Below are positions 23,948 to 31,643 of a stretch of 48,253 nucleotides of DNA, piece after piece. The translations under genes and the position numbers were made by a program. Below the pieces are notes generated by a model. The model had not been told where the DNA came from, searched no databases, and worked only from the letters and a program-made list of their open reading frames with translations. The number at the start of each line of letters is the position of its first letter. Within the stretch, counting starts at the first letter, position 1. This stretch comes from JANNRA01 sp031401035 (GTDB taxonomy: Bacteria > Desulfobacterota > Binatia > HRBIN30 > CADEER01). The stretch is taken from contig JANNRA010000041.1 of NCBI GenBank assembly GCA_031401035.1, positions 1-48,253 of the forward strand. The letters are read 5' to 3'.

Positions 23948-25410
23948 TCGCGGGCCCGAGCGGCGGGGGGCACGCGTCCCCCGCCGCGACTTCTATTCGT
24001 TCGCGGCACTCTGGCGTCACTATCGCGAGTGCCGGCGCGGCAAGGGCAACACGCTCAACGAGCAGGCCTTCGAACTCGATGCCGAGGCCAACCTGCTGCG
24101 CCTGCCGTCCGAGCTGCGCGATCACAGCTATCGGCCGGGGCAGTCGATCTGCTTCGTCACCGACGGCCCGAAGCCGCGCGAGGTGTTCGCCGCCGACTTT
24201 CGCGACCGCATTGTGCACCATCTGCTGGTGCATCATCAGGAGCGCGCCTTCGAGCCGCGTTTCATCCACGACTCGTTCGCCTGCCGGCGCGGGCGCGGCG
24301 TGCTGGCGGCGAGCGACCGGCTGACGCGCTTCCTGCGCTCGGTCACCGCCAATCGGCGCCGCCCGGCATGGGCGATCAAGCTCGACATCGCCGGCTTCTT
24401 CCCCTCGATCCACAAGCCGACGTTGCTGGCGGTGCTCCTGCACCACACCGACCATCCGGAGGCGCAGTGGTTGACGCGCACGCTGCTCGAGCACGACCCG
24501 ACCACCGACTACCGCTTCCGCTCTATCCGCCGCCGCGCCGCGCCGCCGGGCAGCCGCCGCTATCCGGTGCCGGCGCGCAAGAGCCTGTTCGACCGCGGCA
24601 ACGAGTTCGGCCTGGCGCGACGCGATCGCGACCTTCGCGCGCGACCGGCTGCGCCTCGAGCTGCGCGGTCCGCTGCCGCTACCGTGCCCGGTGTCCGCCG
24701 GCGTCGATTTCGTCGGCTGGCACACCTGGGCGACGCACCGCGTCTCACGCCGGCGCACGTTGCACGCCCTCGACCGGCGCCTGCGCCGCTTCGAACGCCA
24801 ACGCGTGTGGCGCGCCTTCGGCGGCGCGGCACACGCGATCGATCTCTTTCCGCCGCCGCTACCGGTGCCACGTCGGGTGTCTGCCGCGCACGGCGCCCTG
24901 ACCGCCGCGCAGTTGCCGGCGACGCTGGCCTCGTACGCCGGGTACCTGCGCCACGGCGCCGCCTGGCGCGCCTGGCGGCGACAATGGGACGCTCATCCCT
25001 GGCTGGCTGCATTGTTTCGCGACGTCGGCTGGGCGCCGCGCGCCCGCTGGGCCGCGCCGCACCTGTGGAGCGACCACTTCGGCCGTCGCTACCGCGCCCT
25101 CGTCCGCGCCGCCGCCGATGACGGTCTGGTCTTCGTCCGCCTCGGCAACCACGTCGAGTTCCTCGGCCGCCAACGGCTGCTCGCGCAGCGTGCGCTCGGC
25201 CTGCGCCCAACGCCGATCGCGCGTCGGCAATACACACTCACGGCGGGATTCCACCGTGTGCTCGGGCCGCGCTTCGTGCGCCGCGCCCTTGCCGCCGGCA
25301 ACCTCGTCGTGCTCGCTGGTGGCGCGCGCACGCCGCCGCCGCGCGTCCTGACGCCGCGCCCGCTGCCGTCCGCGGCCGCGCCGCCGTGCACCGGTCGCGG
25401 ACGGCGATGA
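23919..25410 (+). pseudogene. DGR-type reverse transcriptase with MutS-I-like C-terminus, broken by internal deletion and frameshift
   Basis: Frame one (to about 24620) holds reverse-transcriptase text: NTLNEQAFELDAEANLLRL, SYRPGQSICFVTDGPKPREV, FRDRIVHHLLVHH, FIHDSFACRRGRG, motif A KLDIAGFFPSI and RKSLFDRGNEFGL. The next motif should be PIGNLTSQ and then YxDD. Instead the reading jumps to another frame, where AIATFARDRLRLEL, PVSAGVDFVGW and a basic helix continue the same protein after the catalytic site. About 50-60 codons including YxDD are missing. The C-terminal 80 residues (VFVRLGNHVEFLG ... GNLVVLAGG) resemble MutS domain I, an accessory known in DGRs. The only early starts are GTG codons inside the preceding gene. 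It is probably inactive. Confidence 0.75.
23961..23986 (+). other. 9-bp GC hairpin just after the DUF1566 gene
   Basis: Perfect arms CGGCGGGGG and CCCCCGCCG lie around an 8-nt loop, 13 bases after the DUF1566 stop. Phage BPP-1 and related DGRs carry a GC hairpin directly downstream of the variable repeat that promotes target recognition. This could be that element, or a remnant terminator. Confidence 0.55.
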
Positions 25411-25442
25411 GGACGGCGTCCTCGCCGCGCACGCTCTGCCGG

Positions 25443-25901
25443 CTAGCGCTTGCGGGCGCGGTCTGTTCCTTCCAGCCGCTCGACGTCGGCCAAGTCCTGC
25501 GTCCGTCCCGCGGCGCGTTTGTTCTGGATGGTGTGCTCTTTCGACAGCACCGAGACCGTCAGGTCTGCGAACGATGTCTGCAGGCGGGCGGGCCAGGCGT
25601 CCTCGAAAGTCACGCCGTCGATGGCGGTCAGGATGTCGATGCGCAGCGGCGGCACGCCGATCTGGAAGACGACACCGGGCTGCGAAAGATCCGCCTCGCT
25701 CAGATCGTGCAGCGGGGCGCCGAAGGCCTGCAGCGCGGCGATGATGCGCTTGGCATTGACCGGTTCGGCGCGCACCCAGATGTCGAGGTCCTTGGTCGCA
25801 CGCACATGCCCATGCGCCGCCAGGGCGTGGGCTCCGACGACCAGATACTCAACCCCGAGGACGTTGAACTCGGCTAACAGATCTCTGAAGTCGCGGCTCA
25901 C
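25443..25901 (-). CDS. nucleotidyltransferase-fold protein (MNT/DUF6036-like), probable toxin-antitoxin component
   Basis: This encodes 152 residues. VEYLVVGAHALAAHGHVRATKDLDIWV carries the nucleotidyltransferase signature (shown in part): the Gly-x-x-A loop and the Asp-x-Asp metal pair in KDLDIWV. QIGVPPLRIDILTAIDG holds the third acidic residue, and VLSKEHTIQNKRAAGRTQDLADVE is the typical C-terminus. Small proteins of this class occur in bacterial defence and toxin-antitoxin pairs, where they AMP-ylate partners or RNAs. The companion gene overlaps its start, and the pair sits next to the retroelement and a dead PIN toxin. Confidence 0.8.
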   Translation of the reverse strand: MSRDFRDLLAEFNVLGVEYLVVGAHALAAHGHVRATKDLDIWVRAEPVNAKRIIAALQAFGAPLHDLSEADLSQPGVVFQIGVPPLRIDILTAIDGVTFEDAWPARLQTSFADLTVSVLSKEHTIQNKRAAGRTQDLADVERLEGTDRARKR

Positions 25902-26061
25902 TCGACTGCTCCTGACGCCACTGCAGGCATTGCAGCGTGATCTCCCACACCGCAGCGATCCGCTCGGCGGGCGTCGACTGGTCGTCGGCGGCCTCGGCGT
26001 CGCCCGAGCCGGCGCGGAGGATACGGCTCGTCACGCCCATACGCTTCGCCCGGGGATCCAT
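25849..26061 (-). CDS. small partner of the nucleotidyltransferase gene
   Basis: This encodes 70 residues starting MDPRAKRMGVTSRIL, continuing through an acidic linker and TPAERIAAVWEITLQCLQW, and ending in a basic tail. The same arrangement (a short MDPR...TPAERLAMVW protein in front of this nucleotidyltransferase type) is familiar to me from other soil bacteria, but its biochemical role is unassigned. It overlaps the next gene by 53 bp, so the pair is translationally coupled. An ATG four codons earlier (26073) is also possible. Confidence 0.6.
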   Translation of the reverse strand: MDPRAKRMGVTSRILRAGSGDAEAADDQSTPAERIAAVWEITLQCLQWRQEQSSEPRLQRSVSRVQRPRG

Positions 26062-26263
26062 GGTCGCCAGCATAGCGCAATGCGCCCCCGAGATCCCGCC
26101 GGTATCACGTCGGCTGCCCGGTGGGTCTGAGACGAGGCGGGGGTGGGTTGGTGCCGGGAGGGCCTGCTGCCGACGAACTCTCCGCGTCGGTCAGGCGCCG
26201 TGCAGGAGCACGCCGGCGCGCCCGTCCGGCGGACCTCGCGGGCGGCGTCGAGGCGCGTGATGC

Positions 26264-26508
26264 TCAGCGCGGTCGGAGCACGTTCAAGCGAGGAAAATAG
26301 CGGCTCAAGTACCCCCGATAGATGGCGGCGATCTGGTCGGGCTGAACGGGCTACCAAGTCCGGCGAAAGTTCGATCGAATTTCGCGCGGTCCATCAGCAA
26401 CGCGAAGAACTCTGCCGCGACGACATCACACACGACGAGGTCGCCGTCTGCCTGCGCACCGGCCAGGACGTCCGTCCACGCGAGCGCGTTCGGCTCCGCC
26501 TTTTCAAG
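26264..26508 (-). pseudogene. relic of a VapC/PIN toxin with internal deletion
   Basis: This can be read only by joining two frames. Frame one gives LEKAEPNALAWTDVLAG, then DLVVCDVVAAEFFALLMDRA, the helix pair around the PIN Glu, up to FAGLGSPFSP. Another frame then gives YRGYLSRYFPRLNVLRPR and a stop at 26264, the usual PIN C-terminus. The start with the first Asp and the middle third with the central acidic residues are absent. No antitoxin gene is seen. It supports the view that this stretch is a decaying accessory region. Confidence 0.6.
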
Positions 26509-26598
26509 AGTGCGCCGGGTGACACGCCGTATCTGGCGCGGCGGTCGCTGCGCCGTCCATGTGGAGCCCGGACGCGCGACGCGCTATCGGTACGCGGC

Positions 26599-27957
26599 AT
26601 GGCCAAGGCGCGCTCGGTATTTGTCTGTCAGGGGTGTGGCGCGCAGGCGTCGCGCTGGCTGGGTCGCTGCCCGGACTGCGGCGAGTGGAACACGCTGGTC
26701 GAGGAGCGCGTCGAGGCGGAGGGCAAGTCGGGCGGCCGCGGCGGCGGCGGGGCGAAGCCGCAGCCGCAGCCGATCACCCAGCTGGCGACGGCCAACGAGC
26801 AGCGCAGCACGAGCGGCATCGGCGAGCTCGACCGGGTGCTCGGCGGGGGCGTGGTGCCGGGCTCGGTGATCCTCATCGGCGGCGATCCCGGCATCGGCAA
26901 GTCGACCCTGGTGTTGCAGGCGCTCGGCCACCTCGCCCGCCAGGGCACGGCGCTCTATGTCACCGGTGAGGAGTCGCCGCAGCAGGTGAAGATGCGCGCC
27001 GACCGTCTCGGCGTCACCGAGCCGTCCCTGCTGGTACTCGCCGAGACGCAGGTCGACGCGGTGATCGAGCAGGCGCGGACGGTGCGGCCGCTGGTGCTGG
27101 CGGTGGACTCGATCCAGACCATGTTCACCGAATCGCTCGCTTCGGCGCCGGGCAGCATTGGCCAGGTGCGCGAGAGCGCCGCGCAGTTGGTGCAGTTCGC
27201 CAAGCGCAACGCGCTGGCCTGCGTACTGGTCGGGCACGTCACCAAGGACGGCTCGTTTGCCGGGCCGCGCGTGCTCGAGCACATGGTCGACACGGTGCTC
27301 TACTTCGAGGGCGATCGCGGCCACTCCTTCCGCATCCTGCGCGCCGTCAAAAATCGCTTCGGTTCGACCAACGAGATCGGCGTCTTCGAGATGAAGGAGC
27401 AGGGCCTGCAGGCGGTCGAGAACCCGTCGGCGCTGTTTCTCGCCGAACGGCCGGTCGACGTGCCGGGCTCGGTGGTCATCGCCAGCATCGAGGGCACGCG
27501 CCCGATCCTGGTCGAGCTGCAGGCGCTGGTCTCGTCGAGCTCGTTCGGCACGGCGCGGCGCACGACGCTGGGCATGGACCACAACCGCGTCGCGCTGCTG
27601 GTGGCGATCCTCGAGAAGAAGATGGGTCTCCAGCTCGCCGGCCAGGACATCTTCCTCAACATCGCCGGCGGCGTGCGCCTCGACGAACCGGCGGCCGACC
27701 TCGGCGCACTGGTCGCCATCGCCTCGAGCTTCCTGGACAAACCGATCGACCCGCACACCCTGATCGTCGGCGAGGTCGGACTGGCCGGCGAGGTGCGCGC
27801 CATCAGCCAGGCCGAGGCGCGCGTGCGCGAGGGTGGCAAGCTCGGTTTCAAGCGCTGCATCCTGCCGGAGAGCTCGCGTAAGCAGCTGCCCACCGTGCGC
27901 GGCGTCGAGCTACGCGGCGTGCAGTCGCTCAACGAGGCCTGGGACGTGTTGTTCTGA
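26599..27957 (+). CDS. radA: DNA repair protein RadA
   Basis: This encodes 452 residues. The four-Cys zinc finger is at the N-terminus (CQGCGAQASRWLGRCPDCG), followed by Walker A GDPGIGKST, the diagnostic RadA KNRFG motif (VKNRFGSTNEIGVFEM) and a C-terminal Lon-protease-like domain (LAGEVRAISQAEARVREG). RadA is a RecA-like ATPase that helps branch migration and processing of recombination intermediates. The start ATG begins MAKARSVFVCQGC, the family norm; the earlier open frame is not coding. It is probably transcribed from its own promoter. Confidence 0.97.
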   Translation: MAKARSVFVCQGCGAQASRWLGRCPDCGEWNTLVEERVEAEGKSGGRGGGGAKPQPQPITQLATANEQRSTSGIGELDRVLGGGVVPGSVILIGGDPGIGKSTLVLQALGHLARQGTALYVTGEESPQQVKMRADRLGVTEPSLLVLAETQVDAVIEQARTVRPLVLAVDSIQTMFTESLASAPGSIGQVRESAAQLVQFAKRNALACVLVGHVTKDGSFAGPRVLEHMVDTVLYFEGDRGHSFRILRAVKNRFGSTNEIGVFEMKEQGLQAVENPSALFLAERPVDVPGSVVIASIEGTRPILVELQALVSSSSFGTARRTTLGMDHNRVALLVAILEKKMGLQLAGQDIFLNIAGGVRLDEPAADLGALVAIASSFLDKPIDPHTLIVGEVGLAGEVRAISQAEARVREGGKLGFKRCILPESSRKQLPTVRGVELRGVQSLNEAWDVLF

Positions 27958-27994
27958 GCCCACGCCGCTACCCGCGGCTGCGTGGCGGGCGCGA

Positions 27995-29341
27995 CTACGG
28001 CCGCGCCGCATCAGACACGGCGCGGCGGAAGAGCCACATCAGTACCAGGCATGATGCGACGTTGCCGCTGGCGATGATGGTGAAGAGCGTCTCGGCGCTG
28101 GCGCCGCCGTAGTGCACGGCGGCGAGCCCGCCGCCGACCACCAGGGCGACGCGAGCCACGGTGACGGCCAGGGGAACAATGGCGCGGCCGAAGGCCTGGA
28201 AGGCCGAGCCGATGATCATGCTGGCGACGACGAAGAGGTAGGTCGGGCCCATGCGGTGGAAGTATGCGGTGCCGATGCGTTCGACCTCCGGCGCGGTGGA
28301 GAAGAGGCCGATCCACAACGCCGGTCGCCAGGTGACCAGGACCGCCGGCAGGACGACGACCGCGGCGGCAACCAGGCAGGCCTGGCCGACGTAGCCGGGG
28401 ATGAGATCGCGCCGGCCGGCGCCGGTGGCCATGCCGACCAGCGTCATGGCGCCGGCGGCAACACCGAAACCGAGCGAAAAGAGCAGAAAGTCGAGGCGCG
28501 ACCCGAGGCCGTACGCGGCGAGGTGGGCGGTGCCGAAGCGGGCCACCGTGCCGGTGAGGACGACGAGGCCGACGTACGTCAGCGCCGCCGACAGCGAGGC
28601 GGGCACGCCGACGCGCAGGATCTCGGCGAAGTGGCGTGCGCGCAGGTCACGCGGCAGCAGGCGCGGCCGCACCGGGCTGCGGGCGCCGAAGATGAAGCGC
28701 GAGCGCGGGATCAAGCCGATGGTCTGGCCGGCCAGCGTCGCCAGCGGCGCGCCGACGAGGCCGAGGTCGAAGGTGAACATGAACAACGGCGTCAAGGCGA
28801 TCTGCAGCAGCAGCGACAGGGTCGAGCACAGGGCCGGCACGCGCACGTTGCCGGCGCCGCGCAAGATGGCGTCGAAGGTGCCGACGGTGAAGCTGACCAG
28901 CAGCCCGCCGAACAACACGCGCGCGAACAGGACCGCTTACTCGAGCACCGCCCCCGCGCCGCCCATGGCGCGGAAGAGGGCGTGCGCGCCCAGTTCCGAG
29001 GCGATCGTGCCGCCGACCGCCAGGCCGAGCGTGATGGCGATGGCGTGCTCGGCGAGGGCGCGCGCGTCGTCGCCGCGCCCGCCGCCGAGGGCGCGGGCGA
29101 TGCTCGAGGCGACGCCGGTACCGAGCCCGCCCGACACCACGGTGATCAGGATCATGGTGATCGGGAACACCAGCGACACGGCCGCGATCGAGTCTTCGCC
29201 CAGGCGGCTGACGAAGTAGACGTGCAGGATGTTCGACAGCGCCGCGAACAGCATCACCGCCGTCGTCGGCGTCGCCAGCGTGATGATGGCGCGCAGCGGA
29301 TGCTGCGCCAGCAGGGCCGCGGCGGCGGAGCGATCGGTCAC
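27995..29341 (-). pseudogene. MATE-family efflux transporter interrupted by one in-frame stop
   Basis: The protein would be 448 residues with the MATE opening TDRSAAAALLAQHPLRAIITLA and twelve membrane segments. After residue 134 (GGAGAVLE) a TAA codon (28937-28939) stops the frame, and directly after it the same frame continues AVLFARVLFGGLLVSFTVG, exactly the expected next helix. No base is lost, so this is a nonsense mutation or a sequence error, not a frameshift. If intact, it would export drugs or metabolites by Na+ or H+ antiport. A GTG at 28918 could start a C-terminal fragment, which would not be functional alone. Confidence 0.85.
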
Positions 29342-29350
29342 GGCGCGCGG

Positions 29351-29545
29351 CTAGGCGTCGGCGGGCGGCGGCGGCCCCGGGACGTGGCCCGGGCAGCGCA
29401 GGACGGGCAGGGGCGGGTAGCGGCTGAAGCGCGGGTCGCCGGCGGCGCGCCCGCACAGCAAGAAGACCGACCCGCGCTTACTTTCGAGCCGGCGCGCGTG
29501 GCGGCAGTCGGCGCACAGGCCGAGGCCCAGCCCGTCGCGATTCAC
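29351..29545 (-). CDS. 64-residue CxxC mini-protein
   Basis: A short protein with the pattern LCADCRHARRLESKRGSVFLLC, then DPRFSRYPPLPVLRCPGH. Four Cys (two CxxC-like and two single) suggest a structural zinc ribbon. Similar small proteins with the RHAR and YPPLPVLRCPG segments are frequent in deltaproteobacterial genomes, with no known function. It lies between ppiD (20 bp upstream) and the MATE gene (9 bp downstream) on the same strand, so it is part of that operon. The start is ATG before NRDGLGLGLC. Confidence 0.7.
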   Translation of the reverse strand: MNRDGLGLGLCADCRHARRLESKRGSVFLLCGRAAGDPRFSRYPPLPVLRCPGHVPGPPPPADA

Positions 29546-29565
29546 CGCTGCCCCCGGTCGCCGAA

Positions 29566-31479
29566 TCAGGACAGCGGCGTGCCGCCGCCGGCGGCGATGA
29601 AGCCCTGGCCGTACTCGATCTGCGCCTGGCTCTTGAGCTGCTCGAGGAAGACGCGCACCGCGGCGGCCTCGGCCTGTGCCTGCAGACGCTCGGTCAGCGC
29701 CGCCTGCTCGGTGGCGAAACGCGACTCGTCGGCGGGCATCCGCTCGGCAAGCACAGCCACCACCGCGTCGCCGTTGACGTCGAATACGACTTGCGCCACC
29801 GGTGCCTCGCTGGTGAGGGCAAAGGCCGCGTCCTTGAGCGCCGCCGCGTTGCCCAGGTTGGGCACATACGCGCCGGCACGCCCGATCTGCGGGCTCTCCT
29901 CGACCGTCAGCCCCTCCTGCTTGGCGAGCGCGACGAGGTCCTGCTTCTCCTTCAGCGTCGTCAGCAGCCCCTCGGCGCGCGTGCGGGCGAGCGCAGCGGC
30001 CTTCGTGGCGCGCACCTCCGTGTCAACTTTGCCGCGCACCTGCTCGAGCGGCGGCACCACCGTCGGCAGACGCTCGACCACCTTGACGATGCTGTAACCG
30101 CTAGAGTCGGTGACGATCTCCGCCACCTCGCCGGCGTCGGTGGCGAACGCCTCCTTGGCCAGCTCCGGGCGCGGCCCGAGCGTCCCGACCGGCTCGCCGG
30201 CGCCGAATGGCGGCGGCGTCTGCACCGTCAGGCTCAGATCCGCGGCGACCTTCTCGAGCGGTTCGCCGTCGAGGACCCGCTCGTGCGCCGTCTCCACGGC
30301 CTTCAGCGCCGCAGCGCGCGCCTGCTGGGTCTTCAGCGACTCGACGATCGACGCCCGCACCGCCTCGATCGGTTCCTGCCGTGCCGCCGTTTTCTCCTCG
30401 ACCTTGATGATGTGCAGGCCGAAGGGTGTTTCAATAATTTCGCTCACCGCGCCCGGCGCCAGCGCGAAGGCGGCGACCTCAAAGGGCGGCGTCATGACGC
30501 CGCGGCCGAAGCTCCCCAGATCGCCGCCACTGGCGGCGCTGGAATCCTCGGAGTGTGCCTTCGCCAGGGCGGCGAAATTGTCACCCGCCTCGGCTTTGAC
30601 CAGCACGGCTTCGAGCCGCTTGCGGGCCTTCGCTTTATCGGCCTCGCTGGCGTCGGGCGCCACTTTGATCAGAATATGCCGCGCCCGCACCTCCTCCGGC
30701 TTCTGGTACTGCGCCAGGTTGCCTTCGTAGGCAGCCAGCACCTCGGCATCGCTCGGGGTCACCGCCGCGGCGAAGGTCGCTGGGCTGAACTCGACGACGA
30801 CGGCGCGCACCCGCTCGGGCTCGCGGAAGCTCTCCTGGTTGGCGTCGTAGAATTGCTTGCGCTCCTCGTCCGACACTTCCACCTGGGCGACAAAGGCGGC
30901 GGCCGGCACGCGCACGAACTGCAGGCTGACCCGTTCGTTGTCGTGCCGGAAGCGGTCCTTGACCTCCAGCGGGCTCACCTGCACGCCCCGCGCGACGATC
31001 GTCTGGAGCTTCTGGCTGAGCAACTGCTCGCGCTGCAGATCTTCGAAATCGCTAGGTTTCATGCCATTTTGCCGGAGGATCTCGACATACGCGTCCTTGT
31101 CGAAGCGGCCGTTGTTCTGAAAGTTCGGCATGGCCGCGATGGAGTCGCGCAGCTCGGTCTCATCCACCTCGAGGCCGAGATTGGCCGCCTCCTGGAGCAT
31201 CAGCTCATTGGAGATGAGCTGGGTCATAGCCTGGGTGCGCAGGAACTCCGCTGGCGGTCCACCGCTCGGCCCACCGACGTCGCGATACAGATTGGCCAGG
31301 TTCTGGTAGGCGCGGTCGAACTGGCGGCGGGTGATGATTTCGTCGTTCACCTTGGCCGCGACCTCCATACGGTCGGTGCCGACGGTGCCGACGCCCCAGA
31401 AGATGAAAACCAGGACGATGATGACGAATAGGCCCTTGAGCAGGATCGAATCGGCCTGCTTGCGCATTGCATCCAGCAC
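29566..31479 (-). CDS. ppiD: PpiD/SurA-type periplasmic folding chaperone with rotamase domain
   Basis: This encodes 637 residues. An N-terminal membrane anchor (about 11-32, LLKGLFVIIVLVFIFWGVG) is followed by a SurA-N-like chaperone domain (DEIITRRQFDRAYQNL...) and a parvulin domain at about 255-350 (EVRARHILIKVAPDA, GDLGSFGRGVMTPPFEVAAF, GLHIIKVEE). A second, degenerate rotamase-like segment lies near 400-480. It is anchored in the inner membrane facing the periplasm, aiding outer-membrane protein release. It is divergent from the mreB operon, so the 165-bp gap between them must hold two promoters. Confidence 0.93.
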   Translation of the reverse strand: MLDAMRKQADSILLKGLFVIIVLVFIFWGVGTVGTDRMEVAAKVNDEIITRRQFDRAYQNLANLYRDVGGPSGGPPAEFLRTQAMTQLISNELMLQEAANLGLEVDETELRDSIAAMPNFQNNGRFDKDAYVEILRQNGMKPSDFEDLQREQLLSQKLQTIVARGVQVSPLEVKDRFRHDNERVSLQFVRVPAAAFVAQVEVSDEERKQFYDANQESFREPERVRAVVVEFSPATFAAAVTPSDAEVLAAYEGNLAQYQKPEEVRARHILIKVAPDASEADKAKARKRLEAVLVKAEAGDNFAALAKAHSEDSSAASGGDLGSFGRGVMTPPFEVAAFALAPGAVSEIIETPFGLHIIKVEEKTAARQEPIEAVRASIVESLKTQQARAAALKAVETAHERVLDGEPLEKVAADLSLTVQTPPPFGAGEPVGTLGPRPELAKEAFATDAGEVAEIVTDSSGYSIVKVVERLPTVVPPLEQVRGKVDTEVRATKAAALARTRAEGLLTTLKEKQDLVALAKQEGLTVEESPQIGRAGAYVPNLGNAAALKDAAFALTSEAPVAQVVFDVNGDAVVAVLAERMPADESRFATEQAALTERLQAQAEAAAVRVFLEQLKSQAQIEYGQGFIAAGGGTPLS

Positions 31480-31643
31480 GGTGCGGCTCTCCTTGCGAAG
31501 CCCCAGACGATAAAGAAGGGCCGTTTCAAAAGCAACTTGTGCTCACCCTAACCTTGCTCGCCGGCGAGAATTCTGTTAGCCCCGAGCGGCTCAACGACCT
31601 GCGTTCTCTTCTCACGACCCAGGCATACCGAGGCTGGCGGCGG

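Noticed and set aside
26074..26263. Coding potential upstream of radA
   Set aside because: Only short frames without family likeness apart from the PIN relic further on.
21854..26600. DGR template repeat
   Set aside because: I looked by eye for a second copy of the DUF1566 gene end on both strands here and saw none; it may be lost or lie outside the window.
31574..31580. GTTAGCC near mreB as a fourth TetR site
   Set aside because: Only one half-site; no matching arm at the required distance. The same applies to single half-sites near 25875 and 40670.
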